From: Paenibacillus tengchongensis | Lineage (GTDB): Bacteria > Bacillota > Bacilli > Paenibacillales > Paenibacillaceae | Direction: 5' to 3' | Assembly: GCF_008973665.1 (NCBI RefSeq) | Contig: NZ_WACP01000001.1 | Location: forward strand, 310,001 to 374,000 | DNA length: 64,000 nt | Part shown: positions 16,336-25,339 of the stretch, one piece after another | Layout: each line of letters opens with the position of its first letter | Position numbering within the stretch: position 1 is the stretch's first letter | Position numbers and translations under genes: made by a program | Notes under the pieces: model-generated | The model's database searches: none | Seen by the model: only the letters and a program-made list of their open reading frames with translations | What the model was told of the DNA's origin: nothing

Positions 16336-16418
16336 TGCGGTAGAGAGGACTCGAACCTCCACGAGCGTACGCCCACTACCCCCTCAAGATAGCGTGTCTG
16401 CCATTCCACCACTACCGC
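16336..16418 (-). tRNA. tRNA-Leu (anticodon GAG), second copy
   Basis: Same 83-base sequence as 14725-14807. It lies 6 bases after tRNA-Glu and is probably the original chromosomal copy, since it is part of a tRNA pair. Confidence 0.93.
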
Positions 16419-16424
16419 ATATGG

Positions 16425-16496
16425 TGACCCGTATGGGATTCGAACCCATGTTACCTCCGTGAAAGGGAGGTGTCTTAACCCCTTGACCAACGGGCC
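16425..16496 (-). tRNA. tRNA-Glu (anticodon TTC)
   Basis: 72 bases. Acceptor GGCCCGT/ACGGGTC (one G-U pair), anticodon loop CTTTCAC giving TTC, T-arm TGGGTTCGAATCCCA. CCA is not encoded. Confidence 0.94.
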
Positions 16497-16648
16497 ATAC
16501 TTCTTATTTATTTCTTCGTCACAACAAAAATGAGTATAACAAATTATCATAGGATTGGCAAGAGTCAATTTAAAAAAAATTTGGGAAGCCCATCTGCACA
16601 TGCGATGCCGCTTCCCCGGGCAGCTTCCGAGCTCTTCTAAAATCAGCT

Positions 16649-17785
16649 TTATTCCGCCATTCTCTTGGCTCCAAGGATCTGCAGGGCATCGGCTGCCTTA
16701 TATCCCAAGCTGCGCGCCACCGCTTCATTGGTCACTTGACCGGCAACCACATTCAGACCGCTTGCAATCGCCGGATTGCTTATCGCCGCCTCCTTAATAC
16801 CCACGCTGGCAATCTGCAGCGCATATGGCAAGGTCGCATTGGTCAGCGCCATCGTGGATGTGCGGGCCACCGCTCCCGGCATATTCGCTACGGCATAATG
16901 AATGACGCCGTGCTTCACATAGGTCGGGTTCTCATGGGTCGTGATCCGGTCGATCGTCTCCACGGAACCGCCCTGGTCAATGGCGACATCGACGATAACA
17001 GAACCTTCGCTCATCTGCTGCACCATATATTCCTTTACCAGCTTCGGTGCGCGGGCCCCCGGAATAAGTACAGCGCCAATCAACAGATCCGCCTTGCGGA
17101 CCGCCTGCTCCAGATGATAAGAATCGGACATAACCGTGCTGATCCGCCCGCCAAAAATATCATCCAGCGCACGCAGCCGGTTCGCGTTCAGGTCGAGCAC
17201 CGTCACCCTGGCACCCAGTCCCAGCGCCATCTTCGCTGCATTGGTGCCGACGACGCCCCCGCCTACAATTACTACTTCTCCCGCCTGCACACCGGGCACG
17301 CCGCTAAGCAGGATCCCTTTGCCGCCGTTATGCTTCTCCAGCAGCTGCGCTCCGATCTGCACCGCCATCCGGCCGGCCACCTCGCTCATCGGGGTAAGCA
17401 GCGGCAGCGAACCGTCCTCCAGTTGGATGGTCTCATAACCGGCCGCGGTCACACCGCTGTCCACCAGCGCTTTCGTAAGCGTCGCTTCCGGCGCCAGGTG
17501 CAGATAGGTGAACAGAATCAGCTCCTTCCGGAAATACACATATTCCTCTGGAAGGGGCTCTTTTACCTTAATGATCATTTCCGCTTTGTTCCACACTTCT
17601 GCCGCCGAACCGAGGATGACAGCCCCCTTCTCTGCATATTCCCGGTCCGCGAAGCCGCTCCCGCTTCCCGCTGCCGCCTGGACATAAACCTCATGCCCGG
17701 CTTTGCACAGCGCTTCAACCCCGGCCGGAGTTATCGCTACGCGATTCTCGTTGTTCTTGATCTCTTTGGGCACGCCGACAATCAT
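16649..17785 (-). CDS. ald: Alanine dehydrogenase
   Basis: 378 residues, the usual length. Converts L-alanine to pyruvate and ammonia with NAD; in spore formers it is used in sporulation and alanine catabolism. The N-terminus [20 protein letters not shown] is the family signature. Substrate-site residues appear in [10 protein letters not shown] and FTYLHLAPE, the NAD-binding [16 protein letters not shown] follows VVIVGG, and [12 protein letters not shown] is conserved. Start ATG has an AGGAGGGA site. Monocistronic. Confidence 0.96.
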   Translation of the reverse strand: MIVGVPKEIKNNENRVAITPAGVEALCKAGHEVYVQAAAGSGSGFADREYAEKGAVILGSAAEVWNKAEMIIKVKEPLPEEYVYFRKELILFTYLHLAPEATLTKALVDSGVTAAGYETIQLEDGSLPLLTPMSEVAGRMAVQIGAQLLEKHNGGKGILLSGVPGVQAGEVVIVGGGVVGTNAAKMALGLGARVTVLDLNANRLRALDDIFGGRISTVMSDSYHLEQAVRKADLLIGAVLIPGARAPKLVKEYMVQQMSEGSVIVDVAIDQGGSVETIDRITTHENPTYVKHGVIHYAVANMPGAVARTSTMALTNATLPYALQIASVGIKEAAISNPAIASGLNVVAGQVTNEAVARSLGYKAADALQILGAKRMAE

Positions 17786-17823
17786 AGGACAGTCCCTCCT
17801 TGTTTATCATTCCGGGATGCGAA

Positions 17824-17850
17824 AAGAAAGGCCCGCAGAGAGCCTTTCTT
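17824..17850 (-). terminator. Likely terminator of the liv operon
   Basis: AAGAAAGGC (17824-17832) pairs with GCCTTTCTT (17842-17850); only a short T-tract follows on the minus strand. Lies between the livK-like stop and ald. Confidence 0.55.
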
Positions 17851-17961
17851 CTCGTGAAGATAAATGCAAAGGAGACTTGGGTCTCCCCGATTTAATAAAC
17901 ACAGTCCGGTGATGCCTAACCATCGATCACATTATTCTATGCGGCCAAATGCCTGATGGCT

Positions 17962-19155
17962 TTATGGATTAACCTTGGTTTCAAAAGTTTGTTTACCGTC
18001 CACAAATTTCAGCACGACAGCCGCTTTTACCGGGTCATGGGTTTCGTTCATGGAAATCTTGCCGGTAGCGAGCTGCAGGTCCTTGGTTGCGGCCAGAGCG
18101 TCTCTCAGCTTCTCCGGTTCAGTGGAATCGGCGCGGGTGATCGCATCGGCAATCAGCTTCACAGCATCGTACCCGAGTGCAGCCATACCGTCCGGCACCA
18201 GATCACTGTTGGCCGCCTTGAATGCATCGACAAAGCTCTTCACTTCAGGCGCTGTATCTTCCGGCGAGTAGTGGTTGGACATAAAGGTATTCTCCAGTGC
18301 TTCGGCGCCGGCGATTTCTGCCAGCTGCGGGGAATCCCAGCCGTCGCCGCCCATGAACGGAACGGTGATGCCCATTTCGCGGGCCTGCTTGATGATCTTG
18401 CCCACTTCTTCATAATAACCCGGCAGATAGATGACATCCGGATTGGCTTCTTTAATGCGGGTCAGCACGGCTTTGAAGTCGGAGTCTTTCTGCTGGTAGG
18501 ATTCCTGGCTGACGATCGTGCCGCCGTTCTTGGTGAAGGTTTCTTCAAAGAACGTCTGCAGACCTTTGGAATAGTCACTTGAAGTATCGGTATAAATCAC
18601 TGCTGTCTTGGCACCCAGCGTATCGGTAGCAAAGTTAGCCATAACTTCCCCTTGAAAAGGGTCGATGAAGGAAGCGCGGAACACCCATTCATTCAGTTCA
18701 CCGGAACGTTCGTCAACCGTAACCTTCGGGTTGGTGGCCGAAGAGCTGACCAGCGGAATACCCTTTTCCTGGGCTACCGGCACGATGCCGAGTGTGTTCG
18801 TGGACGTGGTGGAACCGATGATCGCTACCACTTTGTTCGTAGTAATCAGCTTTTGCGCTGCGCGGGTAGCTTCCTCCGACTTCGAGGCGTTGTCCGCTTC
18901 AATCAATTCCAGCTTCTTGCCGAGTACGCCGCCGGCATCGTTGATTTCCTTGACCGCCAGCTGTGCGCCTTTGAGCGCGGAGTCGCCGAAGGAGGCCTGA
19001 CCGCCCGTAAGCTCCAGGTCCGCCCCGATCTTGATCGTGTCACCGCCTGAATTGCCGCTGCCCCCCGATGCATTGTTCTCAGCGTTGTTGCCGCAGCCTG
19101 CCAGCAAAGACCCCGCAAGCAGTGTTGTCATAATAATGGCCCCGATTTTCTTCAT
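17962..19155 (-). CDS. livK: Branched-chain amino-acid ABC transporter, substrate-binding lipoprotein
   Basis: 397 residues from ATG at 19155 (GGAGG upstream). Lipoprotein signal MKKIGAIIMTTLLAGSLLAG with the lipobox Cys next, then an Asn/Gly/Ser linker. The mature part has the type I periplasmic-binding fold of Leu/Ile/Val receptors: TIKIGADLELTGGQASFGDS, IGSTTSTNTLGIVPVAQEKG, ATNPKVTVDERSGELNEWVF. It delivers branched-chain amino acids (or a related amide) to the LivHM permease. Last gene of the operon, 51 bases after livF. Exact ligand not readable. Confidence 0.92.
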   Translation of the reverse strand: MKKIGAIIMTTLLAGSLLAGCGNNAENNASGGSGNSGGDTIKIGADLELTGGQASFGDSALKGAQLAVKEINDAGGVLGKKLELIEADNASKSEEATRAAQKLITTNKVVAIIGSTTSTNTLGIVPVAQEKGIPLVSSSATNPKVTVDERSGELNEWVFRASFIDPFQGEVMANFATDTLGAKTAVIYTDTSSDYSKGLQTFFEETFTKNGGTIVSQESYQQKDSDFKAVLTRIKEANPDVIYLPGYYEEVGKIIKQAREMGITVPFMGGDGWDSPQLAEIAGAEALENTFMSNHYSPEDTAPEVKSFVDAFKAANSDLVPDGMAALGYDAVKLIADAITRADSTEPEKLRDALAATKDLQLATGKISMNETHDPVKAAVVLKFVDGKQTFETKVNP

Positions 19156-19223
19156 CCTCTTCCAGCCTCCCACAAAATATATTTATGTCGTATTTCTTTG
19201 ATGCTGCAGCAATAGATCAAGCA

Positions 19224-19928
19224 TTAATGCCCGCCGAGATAAGCGGATTTGATATCTTCGGAATCGGCCAATTCTTTGGCATCCCCTTCCAGCACTACTC
19301 TGCCGGTTTCCAGCACATACGCCCGGTGGGCGATTTTGAGCGCCTGGTGGGCGTTCTGCTCAACCAGCAGCACGGTAGTCCCCGCGGCATTGACCTCCTG
19401 GATGATTCGGAAAATATCCTGCACCAGAAGCGGAGCCAGTCCCATGGAAGGCTCATCCAGCAGCAGCAGCTTGGGATGACCCATCAGGGCCCGGCCCATG
19501 GCCAGCATCTGCTGCTCGCCGCCGGACAATGTTCCGGCCAGCTGTTTCTTGCGCTCAAGCAGCCGCGGGAAGGTCTTGTAGACCATTTCGAAATCAGCTG
19601 CCAGGCTGCCTGAATTCTGCAGGTAGGCACCAAGTTCAAGATTCTCCTCCACCGACATGTTGGCGAAGACGCGACGGCCCTCGGGGCAGTGAATCAGCCC
19701 CTGCTTTACAATGGCCTGCACGCTTTGACCTGCGATCGGCTTACCTAGGAAATCAACACTTCCCGTCTTCGGCTTCAGCAGCCCCGACAGCGTCTTAAGC
19801 AGTGTAGATTTGCCGGCACCGTTGGCCCCGATTAAAGTGACGATTTCGCCTTCGTTTACGGTGATGCTCAAGTCCTTCAAGGCGTGGATCGCTCCGTAAA
19901 AAACATTGATTCCCTGTACTGACAGCAT
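19224..19928 (-). CDS. livF: Branched-chain amino-acid ABC transporter ATPase LivF
   Basis: 234 residues. Walker A GANGAGKSTLLKTL, signature TLSGGEQQMLAMGRALM, Walker B LLLLDEPSMGLAP, and LIHCPEGRRVFANMSVEENL, which is specific to LivF. The C-terminal YVLETGRVVLEG is typical. It energises uptake with LivG. Start 6 bases downstream of livG, so translation is likely coupled. Confidence 0.95.
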   Translation of the reverse strand: MLSVQGINVFYGAIHALKDLSITVNEGEIVTLIGANGAGKSTLLKTLSGLLKPKTGSVDFLGKPIAGQSVQAIVKQGLIHCPEGRRVFANMSVEENLELGAYLQNSGSLAADFEMVYKTFPRLLERKKQLAGTLSGGEQQMLAMGRALMGHPKLLLLDEPSMGLAPLLVQDIFRIIQEVNAAGTTVLLVEQNAHQALKIAHRAYVLETGRVVLEGDAKELADSEDIKSAYLGGH

Positions 19929-19933
19929 AGTTC

Positions 19934-20716
19934 CTACGCCTCCTGTCCGAGATATGCTTCGATGACCTTCGGGTTGTTCCTGATTTCCACAGGCGTGCCG
20001 TTAGCGATAAGCATGCCGCGGTCCAGAACATAAATCCGGTCGCATACCCCCATGACCAGCGACATATCATGCTCGATAAGCAGAATCGTCAGATCGAATT
20101 CCTTGCGGATCCAGGCGATCAGATTCATCAGATCGCGGGTTTCATTCGGGTTCATCCCCGCCGCCGGCTCATCCAGCAGCAGCAGCTTGGGTCCGGCCGC
20201 CAGTGCGCGGGCAATTTCCAGACGGCGCTGGTTGCCGTAGCTCATGTTGCCGGCGTATTCATGGGCCTGATCAGCCAGATTGAAAATCTTCAGCATTTCC
20301 ATCGCTTGACGCGTAATTTCGTCTTCGCCTTTAAAGTGCTTGGGCAGACGAAGCATCGAGGTAAACATGGAATGCTTGGCATGCTGGTGATAGGCAATCT
20401 TAACGTTGTCGAGTACCGTCATGGCTGTAAACAGCCGGATATTCTGGAAGGTGCGCGCTGCGCCCATCCGGTTGATTTTGTAAGGCTTCATACCGCCTAC
20501 GGACTGGTCATTGAGAATGATCGTTCCACTGGAGGGAGGGTATACGCCCGTGAGCAGGTTGAACAACGTCGTCTTGCCGGCACCGTTCGGACCGATCAGG
20601 CCGATGAGCTCGCCCTTATTAATATGAAGGGAAACTTCGCTGAGCGCCTTCAGTCCCCCAAAGGAACGGCTGGCCTCCTTGACGTCAAGAAGCACTTTCG
20701 CTGGAGATGCTGTCAC
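19934..20716 (-). CDS. livG: Branched-chain amino-acid ABC transporter ATPase LivG
   Basis: 260 residues from GTG at 20716 (AAGGAGGCG upstream), overlapping the livM end by 32 bases. Walker [17 protein letters not shown], the LivG-type [16 protein letters not shown], signature [17 protein letters not shown] (LivG carries Y-G-N rather than S-G-G), Walker [14 protein letters not shown]. Longer than LivF by the usual insertion. Acts as a dimer partner of LivF. Confidence 0.95.
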   Translation of the reverse strand: MTASPAKVLLDVKEASRSFGGLKALSEVSLHINKGELIGLIGPNGAGKTTLFNLLTGVYPPSSGTIILNDQSVGGMKPYKINRMGAARTFQNIRLFTAMTVLDNVKIAYHQHAKHSMFTSMLRLPKHFKGEDEITRQAMEMLKIFNLADQAHEYAGNMSYGNQRRLEIARALAAGPKLLLLDEPAAGMNPNETRDLMNLIAWIRKEFDLTILLIEHDMSLVMGVCDRIYVLDRGMLIANGTPVEIRNNPKVIEAYLGQEA

Positions 20717-21662
20717 GCTTCGTCGCCTCCTTCTTGGCAAATTTCTTGAGCGAGATTCCGGTTGAACCAAGAAGTCCCTTAGGACGGAAGATCATCATCA
20801 GAATCAGGATGGCCGAGTACAAAATCATACGGACTTCCGGGAAGTCCTGCAGCGCGGTAAACAGCACGGTCAATACGATTGCGCCGACTACCGAGCCTGC
20901 GGTGCTTCCCAGACCGCCGAGAACCACCATAACAAGAATCTCGAAGGATTTCAGGAAGTTGAAGCTGCCCGGATTAATGACATAGAAGGTATGCGCAGAC
21001 AGACCTCCGGCCATCCCGGCAAAGAGGGCGCCCAGCGAGAAGGCAATTACCTTGTAAAGCGTTGTGTTAATGCCCATGGCTTCAGCAGCGATTTCGTTCT
21101 CGCGGATGGCAATGCAAGCCCGGCCATGGCTGGAACGGATGAAGTTCGTAATAATCACAATCGTAATCAGAGTGAACACAAACATGATCGTCCAGGTGGA
21201 TTTGCTGGGAATGCCACTCAGACCCGAAGCGCCGCCTACATACTCTGTATTCAGCATGACGATGCGGATAATCTCACCGAAGCCCAGTGTGGCAATCGCC
21301 AGATAATCCCCGTTGAGCCGCAGCGTCGGAATACCGATCAGAATTCCGCACAGCGCGGCAACAATGCCGGCGATGATAAGGGCAGGAATAAACGGAACAT
21401 CGAAATTCAGCGTCAGAATCGCCGACACGTAAGCCCCCACCGACATAAACCCCGCATGACCGATAGAGAACTGCCCGGTTATGCCATTAATCAGATTCAG
21501 CGAGACGGCCAGCATGATATTAATACAGATCAGAAACAGCGTAGACCGTGTTACATCATCAAATATTCCCGTTGTTAGGAGAATTTGAATTACTGCATAT
21601 ACGATCAAAGCAAGGACAATTCCGCCCCAAAACCGTTTGTTTAACTGGTTCAGCCTCTTCAT
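20685..21662 (-). CDS. livM: Branched-chain amino-acid ABC transporter permease LivM
   Basis: About 325 residues from ATG at 21662 (AGGTGGGG upstream); a GTG at 21671 is an alternative. Eight to nine hydrophobic segments. Family motifs: LNLINGITGQFSIGHAGFMS, LRLNGDYLAIATLGFGEI, and LGSTAGSVVGAIV near the end. Membrane channel partner of LivH. Its start lies 10 bases after the livH stop. Confidence 0.93.
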   Translation of the reverse strand: MKRLNQLNKRFWGGIVLALIVYAVIQILLTTGIFDDVTRSTLFLICINIMLAVSLNLINGITGQFSIGHAGFMSVGAYVSAILTLNFDVPFIPALIIAGIVAALCGILIGIPTLRLNGDYLAIATLGFGEIIRIVMLNTEYVGGASGLSGIPSKSTWTIMFVFTLITIVIITNFIRSSHGRACIAIRENEIAAEAMGINTTLYKVIAFSLGALFAGMAGGLSAHTFYVINPGSFNFLKSFEILVMVVLGGLGSTAGSVVGAIVLTVLFTALQDFPEVRMILYSAILILMMIFRPKGLLGSTGISLKKFAKKEATKRDSISSESAS

Positions 21663-21671
21663 CCGCCCCAC

Positions 21672-22574
21672 CTACACTTTCTCGCGGACATTCTTGCCGA
21701 ACAGTCCGGATGGTTTGAAGATCAGGATGAGGATCAGCACGGCAAACGCCACGCCGTCACGCCAGGAAGAGTAACCGAGCGAGGAGACTTCGGTCTCCAC
21801 GGTACCCAGCAGCAAGCCGCCCACCAAGGCGCCAGGTATACTGCCGATGCCCCCAAGCACCGCCGCAACGAATGCCTTCAGTCCCGGGAGGACGCCCATC
21901 ATCGGGTCGACCGAGTTATACGTCATTCCAAAAATAACGCCTGCAGCCGCAGCCAGTGCGGAACCGATGGCAAAGGTAGCCGAGATGGTACGGTCCACGT
22001 TAATCCCCATTAGACGCGCCGCTTCCATATCATAGGACACCGCCCGCATCGCTTTGCCAATCTTGGTGCGGTGAACGATAAACTGCAGAATGATCATCAA
22101 TACGATCGTTGTGCCCAGTATCATGATCTGATTGGAATCCACTTGGATGGAACCGAACAAGGTATACTGCTTCTTGTTCAGAATCTCGGGGAACCCCTGG
22201 GCCTGCGGGCCGACAATGGCTACTCCCGTATATTCCAGCAGAAAAGAAACGCCGATTGCTGTAATCAGAACAGCGATACGCGATGCCTTGCGCAGCGGCT
22301 TATAAGCCAGGCGCTCAATCGAAATGCCCAGCAGCGCACTGACCGTCATCGAAATCACCAGTGACAGAAGCAATACCAGCACCGGCGGCAGCCCAGCATT
22401 GGCCAAATTTCTGGCACTGTACAATCCGATAAACGAGCCGACCATGAACACATCCCCATGTGCGAAATTGATCAGCTTGATAATACCGTAAACCATGGTG
22501 TACCCCAGGGCGATCAGAGCGTAAATGCTGCCCACGGAAATCCCGTTGATTAATTGCTGAATGAAGTACTCCAT
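21672..22574 (-). CDS. livH: Branched-chain amino-acid ABC transporter permease LivH
   Basis: About 300 residues; ATG at 22574 has AAAAGGGG at good distance, while the ATG at 22580 touches that site. Starts MEYFIQQLINGISVGSIYAL, with YTMVYGIIKLINFAHGDVFM and VLGGIGSIPGALVGGLLLG, all diagnostic of LivH. First gene of a five-gene operon (livHMGFK) that makes a full high-affinity importer. The promoter must lie in the AT-rich gap up to the tRNA-Ser terminator; I see no clear regulator site or T-box. Confidence 0.93.
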   Translation of the reverse strand: MEYFIQQLINGISVGSIYALIALGYTMVYGIIKLINFAHGDVFMVGSFIGLYSARNLANAGLPPVLVLLLSLVISMTVSALLGISIERLAYKPLRKASRIAVLITAIGVSFLLEYTGVAIVGPQAQGFPEILNKKQYTLFGSIQVDSNQIMILGTTIVLMIILQFIVHRTKIGKAMRAVSYDMEAARLMGINVDRTISATFAIGSALAAAAGVIFGMTYNSVDPMMGVLPGLKAFVAAVLGGIGSIPGALVGGLLLGTVETEVSSLGYSSWRDGVAFAVLILILIFKPSGLFGKNVREKV

Positions 22575-22580
22575 CGCCAT

Positions 22581-23000
22581 CCCCTTTTCCCCATAATAGT
22601 TATAATTCCCCTTTCTCTGTCTTACTTTCTCTTTTTTCCTGTAAGATGTTATTTATATTAACACAGGGCTTACCCCTCGTCACTAAGTTTTGGGCTGTTT
22701 TAAAATAAATTTCGATTTTTGGAGTCAGATAACATTACGTGTTAAGTTGTGTTTATGTGATATATTGCTGCAATGGCTGAAAAAAAGGAGAAATGCGGAG
22801 AGAATTAGAGGAATTAAGGGAATGAGCAATTTTAAAGATATTTCCTTTTCTAATACAATACTTGATTTTTCCGTAATTAATATAACATTTGTCTCTTTAC
22901 AGCAGCATCCCTTCAATTTATTAAAGGATTAATGGAGCAGAATATGCGGTTTTTTGTCGGATCGTCTGTCTTCCAAATGGTTTGCGATTCCCGGTGATCA
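22581..23000. other. AT-rich intergenic region upstream of livH
   Basis: About 420 bases with no convincing coding content on either strand. It should contain the minus-strand livH promoter. No clear riboswitch or T-box features (no specifier loop or TGGNACC box) are seen. Confidence 0.5.
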
Positions 23001-23010
23001 AAAAACAACA

Positions 23011-23039
23011 AAAAAAGAGCCCCCACACGGGAGCTCTTT
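23011..23039 (-). terminator. Terminator of the tRNA-Asn/tRNA-Ser pair
   Basis: AAAGAGC (23014-23020) pairs with GCTCTTT (23033-23039), with extra C/G pairs inside. The minus strand runs into TTTTTTTGTTG. Confidence 0.8.
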
Positions 23040-23067
23040 CTGTACATTAATGTTTGTTTAAAATCAA

Positions 23068-23156
23068 CGGAGAGAGAGGGATTCGAACCCTCGCACCGCT
23101 TACGCAGTCTAACCCCTTAGCAGAGGGTCCCCTTATAGCCACTTGGGTATCTCTCC
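23068..23156 (-). tRNA. tRNA-Ser (anticodon GCT)
   Basis: 89 bases. Acceptor GGAGAGA/TCTCTCC, discriminator G, anticodon loop CTGCTAA giving GCT (AGC/AGU), long variable arm, T-loop GGTTCGAATCC. Confidence 0.94.
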
Positions 23157-23162
23157 AAGAAA

Positions 23163-23238
23163 TGGCTCCCCGAACAGGACTCGAACCTGTGACAACTCGA
23201 TTAACAGTCGAGTGCTCTACCAACTGAGCTATCAGGGA
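23163..23238 (-). tRNA. tRNA-Asn (anticodon GTT), CCA encoded
   Basis: Acceptor TCCCTGA/TCGGGGA, discriminator G then an encoded CCA, anticodon loop CTGTTAA giving GTT, T-arm CAGGTTCGAGTCCTG. Precedes tRNA-Ser in the same transcript. Confidence 0.94.
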
Positions 23239-23569
23239 ACATTAACATGAACAAGAAATAATTTATCATGAATTTTGGAGCTAGTCAAGCTGAATGTTTT
23301 GTTTTTGACATCGTTTACAGGAATGTCAGATTTATTGCCGGACACCCTGCAAACCTTAAGCTATCAGGCAATATTTGATGTATCTGTACGGATAACCGAG
23401 GATTCGGGGCATTGTTCCCAATATATCAGAATGAAGGGCTCAGTCTGATACATTTTCGCAAAAGATCGTTCCCGGCATTCATGCTATAATCACTTTAGTT
23501 TTTTGTTGGATGGATAAGGGGAAGGTTTGTTCAACAGGAATTTGACAAAAAAAAGAAACAGGTGATTAC

Positions 23570-25339
23570 ATGTTCCAACTGAAATGGCTGTGGCACAATC
23601 TGGAGGGAGACAGGACGAGGTATATCACAGCGTTGTTCCTCTCCGTCATCGGGTGTACGATGACCATCATCAATCCGTACATCAGCCAACAGATCGTCGA
23701 CAGGTTCATTGCCGGCGATGACGCGGTACAGAATTTGACGAACCAGCGGGGACTGCTGATCGGTCTCGCACTGGCCATGGTCGGCTTCTCGCTGCTGCGC
23801 ACAGGTCTGGCTTACCTGACAACAATGCAGTATGAAATTTCTTCGCAAAACATGCTCTACCGGGTCCGTATTTTCCTGTACAACAAGATTCAGAATCAGG
23901 ATATGAGTTACTATGACCGCAACCGTACCGGCGACCTGATGACCAAAATGACGGGCGACCTTGATATGGTGCGGCATTCCATGGCGTGGATTATCAAGAC
24001 GATCATCGAATCGCTGACGATTTTCCTGGCCGCGGTCATTTACTTCTTTACTATTGATGTAGAATTGACGCTCTGGCTGCTGATTCTTTCGCCTCCTATA
24101 TTTATAGTAGCGTATTTGTTCGCCAAACGTGTGCGTCCGATGTATGTGGATCTGCGCGAACGCCTGTCCCAGCTTAACACCATCACCCAGGAGAACATCT
24201 CCGGCAACCGGGTGGTCAAGGCTTTCGCCCGTGAAGATTACGAGATCGAGAAATTCACCGATAAGAATGTGGAATATTCCAAAGCCAATAAGACCGCTGC
24301 GCTGGTCTGGCTTGATTATTTTCCGTACCTTGAGACCTTTGCAAACGGCTTCAGCGTGATTCTGATGATTGCGGGCGGATTCTTCGTCATGAACGGCCGT
24401 ATCACCTTCGGGGAGTTCGCCGCTTTCTCTTCCCTGATCTGGGGTCTGGCGAACCCGATGCGCAATATCGGGATTATTATAAATGATATTCAGCGGTTTT
24501 TTGCCAGCTTGGCCAAAATCGTCGAGGTGTACTATTCCCGGCCCGGCATCCTTAACAATCATAGCTCGGTCGACAAGCGCCGCTATGACGGACATATTGA
24601 ATTCGATCATGTCAGCTTCAAATATGACAACAAACTGGTCCTGGACGATGTAAGCTTCACGATTGAACCAGGTGAAACCGTTGCCATCATGGGCTCTACC
24701 GGCTCCGGCAAAACCTCGCTCATCAACCTGATTCCGCGTTTCTATGATGTCGCCAAGGGTCGGGTGCTCGTGGACGGCCATGATGTCCGCAAGCTGGAGC
24801 TGGATGAGCTGCGCAGCAATATCGGCATCGCCACCCAGGATGTGCTGCTCTTCTCCGACACCATCGACGGCAACATCGCCTACGGTGATCCGGAGCTGCC
24901 GGAAGCGGATACGGTTCATTACGCCGAGCTCGCTGCAGCCCACAGCTTCATTACCAAGATGCCGGAAAGCTACGATACGATCGTCGGCGAACGCGGCGTC
25001 GGTCTGTCCGGCGGGCAGAAGCAGCGGATCGCCCTGGCCCGGGCGCTGGCGGTGCGCCGGCCGATCCTGATTCTGGATGATACCACGTCTGCCGTCGACC
25101 TGGAGACCGAGGAGCATATCCAGAAGAGTCTGCGCGAGCTGGAATTCCCGTGCACCAAGATCATTATCGCCCAGCGGGTATCCACCACAGCCGAAGCCGA
25201 CCGCATCCTGATTCTGGACAACGGACGGCTGATTGAAGAAGGCACGCATACCGAGCTGCTGGCTAAACGCGGCTATTATTATGATGTATTTATGCTGCAG
25301 AACGAAGGGATTGGAAGAGGGGTGAACACCCGTGGCTAG
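23570..25339 (+). CDS. ABC exporter half-transporter, subunit with degenerate Walker B
   Basis: 589 residues: six-helix exporter membrane domain (residues about 1-330) plus NBD. Walker A MGSTGSGKTSLIN near 375, signature LSGGQKQRIALARAL near 480, Walker B PILILDDTTSAVD near 502. The residue after the Walker B Asp is Asp instead of the catalytic Glu, the hallmark of the inactive-site subunit in heterodimeric exporters (BmrC/YheI-like). Site AGGTGATTAC before ATG. The 3' end overlaps the next gene, its likely partner. Substrate unknown; multidrug or lipid export is typical. Confidence 0.9.
   Translation: MFQLKWLWHNLEGDRTRYITALFLSVIGCTMTIINPYISQQIVDRFIAGDDAVQNLTNQRGLLIGLALAMVGFSLLRTGLAYLTTMQYEISSQNMLYRVRIFLYNKIQNQDMSYYDRNRTGDLMTKMTGDLDMVRHSMAWIIKTIIESLTIFLAAVIYFFTIDVELTLWLLILSPPIFIVAYLFAKRVRPMYVDLRERLSQLNTITQENISGNRVVKAFAREDYEIEKFTDKNVEYSKANKTAALVWLDYFPYLETFANGFSVILMIAGGFFVMNGRITFGEFAAFSSLIWGLANPMRNIGIIINDIQRFFASLAKIVEVYYSRPGILNNHSSVDKRRYDGHIEFDHVSFKYDNKLVLDDVSFTIEPGETVAIMGSTGSGKTSLINLIPRFYDVAKGRVLVDGHDVRKLELDELRSNIGIATQDVLLFSDTIDGNIAYGDPELPEADTVHYAELAAAHSFITKMPESYDTIVGERGVGLSGGQKQRIALARALAVRRPILILDDTTSAVDLETEEHIQKSLRELEFPCTKIIIAQRVSTTAEADRILILDNGRLIEEGTHTELLAKRGYYYDVFMLQNEGIGRGVNTRG

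Noticed and set aside
22581-22930. T-box or riboswitch for the liv operon
   Set aside because: No specifier stem, no conserved T-box core and no antiterminator/terminator pair upstream of livH.
22690-22932. + strand ORF of 80 codons upstream of livH
   Set aside because: AT-rich, no ribosome site, no protein-like pattern; it lies in the livH promoter region.
24129-25070. Other-frame ORFs over the ABC exporter genes, and the long opposite-strand ORFs (23531-25387, 25464-27197)
   Set aside because: They mirror codon bias of the real genes, which carry all ABC motifs.
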